A stretch of 64,000 bases of DNA from JBMYRH01 sp049602155 (GTDB lineage: Bacteria; Myxococcota_A; UBA9042; PHBI01; JBMYRH01): positions 1 to 64,000 of the forward strand of contig JBMYRH010000025.1 in assembly GCA_049602155.1 (NCBI GenBank), given 5' to 3'. Within the stretch, counting starts at the first letter, position 1. Every line of letters begins with the position of its first letter. The notes beneath the pieces were generated by a model, which had not been told where the DNA came from, made no database searches, and saw only the letters and a program-made list of their open reading frames with translations. The translations under genes and the position numbers were made by a program. This document shows, piece by piece, positions 7,903 through 16,044 of the stretch.

Positions 7903-9828
7903 TTAGACCTTGTCTGCGGCGTCTTGAAGTAAAGATGTGATGTGCGAGGCGAATTGCGCGGGGTCCGCAATTGGGCTTCCCTCGGCCACCAACGCTTGGC
8001 CGTAGAGGACTTCGATCCAGGTTCGCACTCGGGGCGACTCGGGGTCCGCGGCATGCAGGGTCGCCATTGTATCGATGATCCCGTGGCCAGGGTTCACCTC
8101 AAAGATCCGCTTAGGGATCTCTCCACCACCGGTGTGCCGTCGCACCATGCGCTCGACGTGAGCGTGCATCCCACCATCAGCGATAACCAGGCAAGAGGGA
8201 GAGGCCGTGAGCCGCTTGGAGACGCGCACTTCCTTCACATGCTCCGAGAGGATGACCTCCATGCGCTTCATGAGCCCCTCGAGGTGGGGGCGGCTCTCTT
8301 CGTCTTTCGCCTCATCATCATCGCCCTCACTGTCGTCGGAGCCCAGGTCGAGGTCAGCCTGCATCGCAGAGACGAGGGGCTTGCCATCGAACTCCTTGAG
8401 GCCATTGACTGCCCACTCGTCGATCGCGTCGACCATGTAGAGGATCTCGAAGCCCTTCTCGCGGAGCGCCTCCAAATGGGGGCTCGCGGCCAAAGCCAGC
8501 TCGGATTCACCGATGACGTAGTAGATGCTCTCTTGGCCCTCGGGCATTCGCGCGACATAGTCCGCCAAAGAGGTCCACTCGTGGGCGTCATCAGAGGTCT
8601 TAAAGCGCACTAACTTGCCCAAGCGCTCGGCGTGCTCGGGGGCGAGGTGGAAGCCCTCTTTGAGGACGACGCCATAATTCTCCCACACGGTCGTGAAGTC
8701 TTCCTGCTGGTCGGCGGCCATCGACTCAAGAAGATCGAGCGCCTTCTTGGTGACCTGCTTGCGGATCGCACGCGCAGCCGAGGAGTCCTGTAAAAGCTCG
8801 CGTGATACGTTCAGCGGGAGGTCGTCCGAGTCTACGATGCCCCTGACGAACCGCAGCCAGCGCGGGAGCAACTCTTGGCAATCGTCCATGATGAAGACGC
8901 GCTTTACGTAGAGCCGAATCCCGTGGGTCTGATCGGGTGAGAAGAGATCGAAGGGGGGGCGTTTCGGGACGTAGAGGAGGCCAGTAAAGAGCTGGACGCC
9001 CTCGACCGTGAAGTGAGTACGGCCTAAGGCGGGCTCCCAGTCGTGAGTAAGGTGCTGGTAGAACGCTGCGTAGTCCTCATCGGTGAGGTCGGACTTCGAG
9101 CGTTGCCACATCGCGCGCCCCTCGTTGACCTTCGTCATTTCGAGGCTCATCGTGGGCTCACCGCCCTCTTCGGCGGGGGGCTCCGTTATCGCGAGCTGCA
9201 TACAGATGGGGTGGCTCACGAAGTCCGCATAGCGCGTGACAAGGCTGCGTAGGCGCCACTCCCCCAAGAATTCTTTGGCGTCCTCTTTGAAGTGCAAGAG
9301 CACTGAGGTGCCTTGCCCCTCGCGGTCGGTACGCTCAAGGGTGAAGCCGTCCTTCCCTCCAGAGGTCCAGCGCCATGCTTCGTCACTCCCGGCAGCGCGT
9401 GAGACGACCTCGACGGTGTCTGCGACCAAGAACGACGAGTAGAAGCCGACACCGAACTGTCCGATGAGCTGCGGGCCGTTCGCGCCCTCCTCGAGGGCTT
9501 TGATGAACGCCTTCGTCCCTGAGTGAGCGACCGTACCGAGGTGGGCAATGAGCTCATCGCGGCTCATCCCGATGCCGTCATCCTCGATGAGCAGCGTCCC
9601 TGCTGCTTCGTCAGGGATCAGTCGGATTTCAAGCGGGCCGTCGCCTTGCACGAGCTCTTTGTCGGTCAGCGCTTGGTACTTCAGCTTGTCGATAGCGTCC
9701 GACGCGTTGGATACGAGCTCGCGGACGAAGATCTCTTTGTTGCTGTAGAGCGAATTGATGACCAGGCTGAGGACTTGGTTGACCTCGGCCTGAAAGGCGT
9801 GAGTCTCGGTGGTCTCTGTCTCCGACAT
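7903..9828 (-). CDS. htpG: Molecular chaperone HtpG (Hsp90)
   Basis: The product has 641 residues, about the normal size for bacterial Hsp90. The N-terminal GHKL ATPase domain is intact: LVSNASDAIDKL, DDGIGMSRDELI, GQFGVGFYSSFLVAD. The middle domain contains LYVKRVFIMDD and FVRGIVDSDDLPLNVSRE. The C-terminal dimerisation domain closes the protein, with an acidic DDSEGDDDEAKDEE insertion just before it. The chosen ATG at 9828 follows GAGGAGA with good spacing; an upstream in-frame start at 9849 is less likely. It is monocistronic. No CIRCE element was found. Confidence 0.97.
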   Translation of the reverse strand: MSETETTETHAFQAEVNQVLSLVINSLYSNKEIFVRELVSNASDAIDKLKYQALTDKELVQGDGPLEIRLIPDEAAGTLLIEDDGIGMSRDELIAHLGTVAHSGTKAFIKALEEGANGPQLIGQFGVGFYSSFLVADTVEVVSRAAGSDEAWRWTSGGKDGFTLERTDREGQGTSVLLHFKEDAKEFLGEWRLRSLVTRYADFVSHPICMQLAITEPPAEEGGEPTMSLEMTKVNEGRAMWQRSKSDLTDEDYAAFYQHLTHDWEPALGRTHFTVEGVQLFTGLLYVPKRPPFDLFSPDQTHGIRLYVKRVFIMDDCQELLPRWLRFVRGIVDSDDLPLNVSRELLQDSSAARAIRKQVTKKALDLLESMAADQQEDFTTVWENYGVVLKEGFHLAPEHAERLGKLVRFKTSDDAHEWTSLADYVARMPEGQESIYYVIGESELALAASPHLEALREKGFEILYMVDAIDEWAVNGLKEFDGKPLVSAMQADLDLGSDDSEGDDDEAKDEESRPHLEGLMKRMEVILSEHVKEVRVSKRLTASPSCLVIADGGMHAHVERMVRRHTGGGEIPKRIFEVNPGHGIIDTMATLHAADPESPRVRTWIEVLYGQALVAEGSPIADPAQFASHITSLLQDAADKV

Positions 9829-9878
9829 GGCGGTCTCCTCGTGACACATAGGGGGCGGGCATTGCCCGTGGCGGCATA

Positions 9879-9907
9879 GGCTTAGGCACGCCGATTCCCT
9901 CGGTCAA
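9879..9907 (-). promoter_or_regulatory. Possible sigma-70-type promoter for htpG
   Basis: On the minus strand TTGACC (9907-9902) is separated by 17 bases from TAAGCC (9884-9879), about 50 bases before the htpG ATG. The -35 box is good and the -10 box is poor. A small CGGGC/GCCCG hairpin lies between this site and the gene. Confidence 0.3.
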
Positions 9908-9941
9908 CTCCCTTCGCGACTTTGGGCCTCAGGTCGCGCGT

Positions 9942-10109
9942 TTAGCGTGACTGCGTGGCGGACTGCGTCGTCAGCGTGATGTTGGACCAAGAGCCGGCCC
10001 AGGCCTCACAGGCGAGGAGGCTGCCCATGAGCACACCAAGCACGAGCGCGCGACGGTGTCGACGTCGTCGTGACCTAAAGGCAGAGGGAGCGGGAGATAC
10101 GCCAGTCAT
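9942..10109 (-). CDS. Possible small lipoprotein
   Basis: A 55-residue frame starting MTGVSPAPS has a strongly basic segment (RSRRRRHRR), a hydrophobic core (ALVLGVLMGSLLAC) ending in a good lipobox, and only about 20 further residues. An alternative reading is a secretory signal cleaved after AWA. There is no convincing ribosome-binding site and nothing recognisable in the short mature part, so it may be a chance frame. Apart from it, the 513 bases between htpG and the next plus-strand lipoprotein hold no gene I can support. Confidence 0.35.
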   Translation of the reverse strand: MTGVSPAPSAFRSRRRRHRRALVLGVLMGSLLACEAWAGSWSNITLTTQSATQSR

Positions 10110-10341
10110 GACGGTATCGTATCCCAACCGAGCGGTCATCGTCATCCGCGAACTACGCACGCGGCCAGGCTCCGGCTAGGTGAGGTGTGTTGTCCCCACC
10201 CACCTAGCGCGCGGTAGATTGATGGGGGTGTGCTCGCAAGTGCTCGGTTTTATGCGTGTATTTGTGTTCGCGGGCGCTCTTTGCGGACTTGGCACGGGCT
10301 TTGCTTCTTACCTGGTCAACACCCACCACTGGGGACGGACG

Positions 10342-11256
10342 ATGAACATCTTCAAGCATACAGCACTGATTGCACTGATTTCCTTCGCTGGAGCCGCGGC
10401 CGCGGGCTGCGACGCGGTGGGGACTCAGGATCTTAACTTAGCCTCTGGTGAGGCGCGCTTCGCGACCTCCTCGGTCTCGCCTGAGGTGAGCACACCGGCC
10501 CTCTCCGATTCGGAGGAGTTCCACGCGGCGGACGCAGCGAGCACGATTGAAGACCTCGCGCACACCGCGACGACTCAGGTCGATGACCCAGGCGCGAGCG
10601 CTGTGAACACCAGCATGTTCGATGATGCAGCGTCGTCCGAGCCCTCAGAGGAGGCGCTGCTGTCCGACGAGGCGCCTGGAGAGGCGACTGTCGTTGAGGA
10701 TGCTGCGGCCGAGGAGTCCTCGGAGGTGTCACCCATTGCAGAGATCTTCGAGCACGCCTCCGAGCCAATCGCTTGGAGCCCCGCAGGCACATACAAGCTC
10801 CCGACTTACGGTGCGGGCTGCCGATTCACCACAGAGCAGGTGATTCAGATCCCGTCAAACGGGTTGAGCGATGACTCGCTCGTCTTTGAGGCGGACTCTG
10901 GCGCCGGAGCCACTCTGGAGTTGTTGGTTGAGACCCCCGATGGGCTCAGCATGGTGGCCGAGGTTGACATGAAGCGTGGCCTGACCGGGCGCTCGTACCG
11001 ACAAGCGACCGGTGACGCAGCCTGGACGGATAAAGAGGGCGACCACACGGGCATCGTCGTCGATGGCACCATTTGCTTTGATGAGAAGCTGGCGAACGGT
11101 CTGGACGATGTGTTGGCTGAGTTCTCATTGGTCGTCGAGCGCGACGGCATCTACTTCGCGATGGGGGGCAACGTGCTCCTAGAGGGTGCGCAAGTCGCAG
11201 CCCTGGAAGGCTTCACCGTGGACGGCGCGAGCGCCGTGGACATCGACCTCCGATAA
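10342..11256 (+). CDS. Hypothetical lipoprotein with acidic Ala/Ser/Glu linker
   Basis: The product has 304 residues from the ATG at 10342, which follows a GGGGACGG ribosome site. The signal peptide MNIFKHTALIALISFAGAAA ends in the lipobox AAGC. Residues ~25-150 are a disordered Ala/Ser/Glu/Asp-rich spacer. Residues ~150-304 look like a compact beta-rich domain with two Cys (YGAGCRF and DGTICFD) that could form a disulfide. I do not recognise the domain. The gene lies 20 bases before the phospholipase D-like lipoprotein, so the two are probably co-transcribed. The longer frame from 10180 puts a second hydrophobic stretch ahead of this signal and is unlikely. Confidence 0.75.
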   Translation: MNIFKHTALIALISFAGAAAAGCDAVGTQDLNLASGEARFATSSVSPEVSTPALSDSEEFHAADAASTIEDLAHTATTQVDDPGASAVNTSMFDDAASSEPSEEALLSDEAPGEATVVEDAAAEESSEVSPIAEIFEHASEPIAWSPAGTYKLPTYGAGCRFTTEQVIQIPSNGLSDDSLVFEADSGAGATLELLVETPDGLSMVAEVDMKRGLTGRSYRQATGDAAWTDKEGDHTGIVVDGTICFDEKLANGLDDVLAEFSLVVERDGIYFAMGGNVLLEGAQVAALEGFTVDGASAVDIDLR

Positions 11257-11276
11257 CTCGGAACACAGGGACACTT

Positions 11277-13058
11277 ATGCTCCGCACGACGATTGCTCTG
11301 ATCCTCTTCACCTTCCTCGCCAGCGCCTGCGCAGTAGAGGAGGTGCGCACCGATGACGTCCAAGGCAGCCTGATCCACGCGGGTAAAGCGGACGCTTGGT
11401 GGAGCGAGTGCGAACTTCAGCAGGTCTTGGCGTGGGTGAGTGATCCCACTGTGGATGTGGACCTCCTGGACAACTCTGGGGTCAATCGACGCGCAGCGGG
11501 CAACATCGTCGCTTTCCGAGACGGAGATGACTTGACCCCTGGTACGTCGGATGACCAAGTCTTCGACTCATTGGCGACCCTAGACGCGGTCTCCTGGGTG
11601 GGGCCAGTCACCTTCGAGCAGCTGGTGAACGCTGTGAGCGAGCGCTGCGAGGGAGACGCGAGCACTGCTGCCAGCACTGATGGGACGATGTCTCTTGAGG
11701 TCGTCTTCTCACCCAGCTCGGACTATCACGAGAGCATGCTGGGCAAGGCGTCTGAGGTCATCAACGCTGCGGAGCACAGCATTGACCTCGCGATGTACAG
11801 CTTTCGCGAGAAGTCACTCTTGGATGAGCTGGAGGCGGCCGCAGACCGCGGCGTGCGCGTGCGCGTCATCTTGGACTCGGCGCGTTCGGACCGCTCCGAG
11901 CCCGATGGCACCATCTCTGCGCGGATCGAGGCCTTGGGGATCGATGTTCGCTACGTGAACAAGATCATGCACCACAAGTTCATGGTCGTGGACGGCCGGC
12001 GGGATGGTGTGCTGACGCCTGAGCAGGCGTTGGTCTTCACGAGCAGCGGCAACTTCTCCTACTCGGCAGGCATGCGCTTCGATGAGAACACGGTCATCAT
12101 TGAGCGGAATGCAGAGTTCGCCGGGATGTTCCTGAGTCAGTTCTCTCTGATGTGGAACAACTCTCGGGACTTCGATTACGGGCAGGTCCCGGCCTACGCG
12201 TTTATCGAGACCCTCGAGCCAGAGGATATCCCCGACGATTCACGCTTTGAGATGCTCTTCACCTCGGACAACTTTGACCTGAAGACGACCAGCCATGGCC
12301 CTGGGTTCTCTATGGTGTCTGGGCGCAACGCTGTCTCGGATCGTGTCGTGGAGCTTATCGAGCGGGCCGATCGCTCCATCCTGGTCGCATCCGGTCACCT
12401 GCGCTCGCGCCCGATCGCAGAGGCCATCTTGGCGAAGCACGCTGAGGACCCGACGATGGACATCCGGGTGTACCTCGACGGTCAAGAGTACATCAGCCAC
12501 TGGTACTACTATCACCTCGTCGATGAGCGTGAGGCGTGCCTCGTGGAGGCTGGCGACAGCGTCTCCAAGCAGCAAGCCTGCACCGACAGAGGCTTCTACT
12601 ACTCCTACGCGATGCATGAGGCCGGCATCCCGATCCGCTTCAAGCACTATGCGTACCGTTGGCACTACACGTACGCACCACAGATGCACCACAAGTACAT
12701 TGTGCTCGACGGAGAGACTGTGCTGTCCGGGTCGTACAACCTGTCCGACAACGCCGAGCACAACACACTCGAGAACCTCGTGGTCTATCAGCTCGACTCC
12801 TTGGCCGACTCCTTCACGAGCAACTTTGACCGCATGTGGCGTACTGGCGAAGAGGATGGGCTCTATGAAGACCTCCTCGCCGAACTCACCGAGGGCACTG
12901 GTGACATCCCCTTGGTGTATGACTCGATGGCGTTGGGCTGGGAAGAGGTCAAGGTCCTGAAGGACACGATCGAGGACCTGTGCCCCGCGGTTCATCAGTG
13001 GGATTACAAGAAGTACCCGCAGAGTCACAAGACCTGCCCACGCACAGCTCCCGAGTAG
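11277..13058 (+). CDS. Phospholipase D-like lipoprotein with helix-hairpin-helix region
   Basis: The product has 593 residues. A lipoprotein signal ends FLASAC. Residues ~45-120 contain two helix-hairpin-helix-like stretches (DNSGVNRRAAGNIVAFRDG and LDAVSWVGPVTFEQLV). Two PLD catalytic HKD motifs follow: HHKFMVVDG near residue 231 with SSGNFS downstream, and HHKYIVLDG near residue 470 with SGSYNLS downstream. The PLD superfamily hydrolyses or transfers phosphodiester bonds in phospholipids or nucleic acids. The attached hairpin region would suit DNA contact, while the lipid anchor and export would suit a secreted phospholipase or nuclease. It follows a small lipoprotein closely and precedes a methyltransferase by 68 bases. 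Confidence 0.9.
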   Translation: MLRTTIALILFTFLASACAVEEVRTDDVQGSLIHAGKADAWWSECELQQVLAWVSDPTVDVDLLDNSGVNRRAAGNIVAFRDGDDLTPGTSDDQVFDSLATLDAVSWVGPVTFEQLVNAVSERCEGDASTAASTDGTMSLEVVFSPSSDYHESMLGKASEVINAAEHSIDLAMYSFREKSLLDELEAAADRGVRVRVILDSARSDRSEPDGTISARIEALGIDVRYVNKIMHHKFMVVDGRRDGVLTPEQALVFTSSGNFSYSAGMRFDENTVIIERNAEFAGMFLSQFSLMWNNSRDFDYGQVPAYAFIETLEPEDIPDDSRFEMLFTSDNFDLKTTSHGPGFSMVSGRNAVSDRVVELIERADRSILVASGHLRSRPIAEAILAKHAEDPTMDIRVYLDGQEYISHWYYYHLVDEREACLVEAGDSVSKQQACTDRGFYYSYAMHEAGIPIRFKHYAYRWHYTYAPQMHHKYIVLDGETVLSGSYNLSDNAEHNTLENLVVYQLDSLADSFTSNFDRMWRTGEEDGLYEDLLAELTEGTGDIPLVYDSMALGWEEVKVLKDTIEDLCPAVHQWDYKKYPQSHKTCPRTAPE

Positions 13059-13126
13059 CTTGCGCGGCGCGGAGCGGGGTCGCTCAGGTTCGAGACGGAG
13101 CGTCGTTCCCCTGCTAGGCTCAGCAG

Positions 13127-14557
13127 GTGACTGATGTCGGTGACCACTACGAACGCTTCCCTTACCCGCCTATCCCATCTGCGGCGCTTCCTCGTCGTGG
13201 GCAAGGGCGGACGGTCAGCTGGGAGCATGGCTCGGCCCGGGCACTCGGCGAGCAGACCTCTGGGCGTGGGCGCCGCATCCTCGTCGTCGGCGCTGGCACG
13301 TTAGAGGCGTTGGTCGTGGGCTTAGCGAACCCTGGAGCCGAGGAGGTCGTCGCGTTGGACCTGAGCGCGCGCTCTCTCGCTCGATTGAAGCGTCGGGTTT
13401 GGCTCGCACGCGCCAGACAGTGGGTTCTTGGGCTTGGGCTCTTTCACCGCGTGCCGACGATCCGGGCCGTGGTCGGAGACGTGGCGGTCTGGGAGTCCGG
13501 GACGTTTGACCTTATCGTCGCCTCCAACGTGCTCCACCACCACAGTGAGCCTGCGATGCTCTTGAGGCGCCTCGCCACGTGGCTGCGGCCCAGAGGCCTG
13601 CTGCGCGTCGTGACGTACCCCAAAGCGAGTCGGTTTTGGCTCCGGGCGACGGCCCGATGGCTGCGACTTAACGGCTTGGGGCCAGAGACGGAGCAGCTTG
13701 TTGCGTCCGCTCACCAGTGTGTGGCTGAGCTGCCAGCTGAACACCCGATTCGCCTCTCCTTTGAGTCGAACTACGAGTCACGGAGCGCCGTGGGGATAGC
13801 GGACGCCTATTTCCACCCCTGTGAGAACCCCCTGAGCCCCGTGGAGTGGCGCGCTGCGGCGGAGGCCGCGGGGCTAGTGTTGGCCGCAGAAGATCAGCAC
13901 GCCTATTCCCGGAGCACCTTCGTGGACGAGGTCAGCCCGGGGCTAGCCGGGCTAGGTGCCTGGCAGAAGTTGCAGCTCCTCGATGACCTACATGAGCTGT
14001 CGACGAACCCTGTCCTCTGGTTCAGGCAGCGTGATGATGACAGCACGGCCACTGAGGAGGGCACAGAAGCGGCAGGGGACGGGGCGCCTGAGAGCGGTGT
14101 GGGCCTCGACCCGCGTCTGAAGCCTGAGGCCCTCGCGGCGGCTTGCCTGGCAGGAGAGTGCCCTGAACTCTGGCTGCCCTCAGACCTCCAGCAGGAGATG
14201 GGGGCGGGGCTCCATCGACTGGCGGGCATCTTAGCTGGCGAGGCGAGCACGGTGGAGGAGGTCTTGCGGGCATTCTCAGAGGAGGTTGGGACGCACCTCT
14301 CAGGGGTAGACCAGCGCCCACTGCCAGGCCTCGCCGTCCACGAACATGACGGTGCACGCATGATGTCGCTGCCACGCCCCTGGCCCGCAGAACGCTTTGG
14401 TGAGCTCGGGCGCTTGCTTGGCGCCGCGTGGCACCTGAGGCGTCGGGGGGAGCGTGTCCCAGGCGACGATCTGCAAGCGCAGACCGAGTGGTTGCACCTC
14501 ACGGTCGGCGCCAAGAGCCCCTGGATTGGGCCACTTGAGTTGCGGTCGGGCGACTAG
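13127..14557 (+). CDS. Class I SAM-dependent methyltransferase with long C-terminal extension
   Basis: The product has 476 residues starting at a GTG (VTDVGDHYERFPYPPIP). The Y-E-R-F-P-Y-P opening is a common lead-in for small-molecule methyltransferases. Motif I is RILVVGAGTLEALVVGLANPG, with the acidic end of strand two in VVALDLSARS, then IVASNVLHHHSEPAMLL and LRPRGLLRVVTYP. The Rossmann domain ends near residue 240, and the remaining ~230 residues, partly an Ala/Glu-rich spacer, are of unknown role. The substrate cannot be predicted. The gene ends inside the last bases of the convergent minus-strand operon (4-base overlap). Confidence 0.85.
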   Translation: MTDVGDHYERFPYPPIPSAALPRRGQGRTVSWEHGSARALGEQTSGRGRRILVVGAGTLEALVVGLANPGAEEVVALDLSARSLARLKRRVWLARARQWVLGLGLFHRVPTIRAVVGDVAVWESGTFDLIVASNVLHHHSEPAMLLRRLATWLRPRGLLRVVTYPKASRFWLRATARWLRLNGLGPETEQLVASAHQCVAELPAEHPIRLSFESNYESRSAVGIADAYFHPCENPLSPVEWRAAAEAAGLVLAAEDQHAYSRSTFVDEVSPGLAGLGAWQKLQLLDDLHELSTNPVLWFRQRDDDSTATEEGTEAAGDGAPESGVGLDPRLKPEALAAACLAGECPELWLPSDLQQEMGAGLHRLAGILAGEASTVEEVLRAFSEEVGTHLSGVDQRPLPGLAVHEHDGARMMSLPRPWPAERFGELGRLLGAAWHLRRRGERVPGDDLQAQTEWLHLTVGAKSPWIGPLELRSGD

Positions 14558-15696
14558 ACGACTCGGGAGACGTCCACGGAGGCCTGCACGTCGTTGTACT
14601 GGATTGCGATCTGCATCGGTCGGTCTGCGACCCACCAGGGCGCAGTCGGGGTGAGCTGCAGGGTGGGGCCTGATGGACCCCAGGTGGCGCGCATCTCCCC
14701 TAAAGCGTGGTTCTCCTGTCCGTTGATGTCCATGACCCATTGAGTTGTGCATTTTGAGGAGAAGGGGCGGCGGAGATCGGGCAAGGCCGGTGCGAAGAGC
14801 GCGCGCATCGTGGGCGCCGTCCGTTCGTATTGACTGACCGTGATCTCAAAGAGCTCCAGGGCACCGTCACGCTCTAGGTAGCGGTACGTAAGCGTGCGAA
14901 GGGGGCCGGTTTGGCTCACGGTGGTGACGCCATTGGCCGAGCTCGTGGTCCAGGGTTGTGGCCAGCTGTCGCCACCCCGAAGGTGTGTTGTGATGAGGCT
15001 GTCTCCCTGGAGCTTCTGCGTGTATGAGCCGGTCAAGAAGCCCCCCTGGGTTTGCAACAGCGACATTGCGAAGGGTTTGACGAAGAGGAGCCGGTGGAGC
15101 GGCCGTTGGGTACCGTCGTAGCGCACGCTCACCGAGCTGGCCCAGCTGCGGTGTGAGAGGTCCAGCGCGGCCATCAAAGTGGCGCGGGAGTGACCCATTG
15201 TGGAGCCGTTGCGCTTGGCCTGTGGTTGGGTGGGGTAGGGGCCCCGGTAGTCGACCTGCGTGAGTTCACCATCGGGGTTCTCCCACTCGAGCGCGAGCCG
15301 AAGCTCTGCATGGGTGCTTGTGTCTCTGACCTGCACGGGAGATGCCTTGCGTGGCACCGGGAGTTCAGGCAACCAGCCCGCGAGGTCGTCGACGCCGCTC
15401 ACAATGGACTGTTCGAGGGTCCGGCTGCGCGCGTCCTTGGCGAACCACACTGGGCCCTCGGGCGTACGCAGTCGGGCGAGCTCGTGCATGTCCCACTCGG
15501 GGTGGTTGGTGACGATGACCAAGTCGAGGTCATACGCAATGCCGAAGGGCATGATAGGGAGCAGAGGGGCTGCGTGCTGTGCAGGGCCCTGGTAGCGGGC
15601 CATCGAGGGCGTTGCTTGGCCCCATTTAGCGCGGCGCTTCGCTGCTGAGAGGATCGGCCCCTTTGGCAGCAGCTGCTTTAGCGTAAACCGGCTCAT
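14554..15696 (-). CDS. Hypothetical protein, last gene of the six-gene minus-strand operon
   Basis: The product has 380 residues (MSRFTLKQLLPKGPIL). The start ATGA overlaps the stop of the preceding 103-residue membrane protein, so translation is coupled. No signal peptide or membrane helix is clear. The middle and end alternate beta strands with many aromatic residues (for example LITTHLRGGDSWPQPW and LTYRYLERDGALELFEI), suggesting an all-beta, lipocalin-like barrel or sandwich. That fold is a guess. I do not recognise a family. Its position suggests it works with the membrane proteins encoded upstream. Confidence 0.75.
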   Translation of the reverse strand: MSRFTLKQLLPKGPILSAAKRRAKWGQATPSMARYQGPAQHAAPLLPIMPFGIAYDLDLVIVTNHPEWDMHELARLRTPEGPVWFAKDARSRTLEQSIVSGVDDLAGWLPELPVPRKASPVQVRDTSTHAELRLALEWENPDGELTQVDYRGPYPTQPQAKRNGSTMGHSRATLMAALDLSHRSWASSVSVRYDGTQRPLHRLLFVKPFAMSLLQTQGGFLTGSYTQKLQGDSLITTHLRGGDSWPQPWTTSSANGVTTVSQTGPLRTLTYRYLERDGALELFEITVSQYERTAPTMRALFAPALPDLRRPFSSKCTTQWVMDINGQENHALGEMRATWGPSGPTLQLTPTAPWWVADRPMQIAIQYNDVQASVDVSRVV

Positions 15697-16004
15697 CCCG
15701 CGCGGCGAGCGTCCGCTTCGCGATAGGCGCGTAATCGTGGGCCGATCTCGGTGAGCGCCAGGTAGATCGCGAGGCCCCCGGTCGCGATCCAGAACTCGGT
15801 CGCGTAGAGACGGCGCGTCGTCATCATCTCGAAGGGGATCTCCATCGCCTGTGAACCCAAGGGGCCTCCACCTGCAGGTGCGACGACGACAAAGACCATG
15901 TAGGACGCGTAGATGATCTCTACGACAAAGTTCAGGATGATGAGCCAATGCATCGCATAGAGCGCGCGGCGGCCCCAAGACCAACGTGAGTGAGATGACG
16001 ACAT
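15693..16004 (-). CDS. Small two-helix membrane protein
   Basis: The product has 103 residues. A basic N-terminus (SRWSWGRRALYAMH) leads into a membrane segment (WLIILNFVVEIIYASYMVFVVV). A Gly/Pro-rich external loop and a second segment (EFWIATGGLAIYLAL) follow, and the tail is charged. The stop overlaps the next start (ATGA). It lies 40 bases after the large membrane protein. It is probably an accessory subunit of the same complex or pathway; no family is recognised. Confidence 0.75.
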   Translation of the reverse strand: MSSSHSRWSWGRRALYAMHWLIILNFVVEIIYASYMVFVVVAPAGGGPLGSQAMEIPFEMMTTRRLYATEFWIATGGLAIYLALTEIGPRLRAYREADARRAG

Positions 16005-16044
16005 GCTGAGACCGTAACCTCCAAGGTGGTTCGGTGTCGATCCG

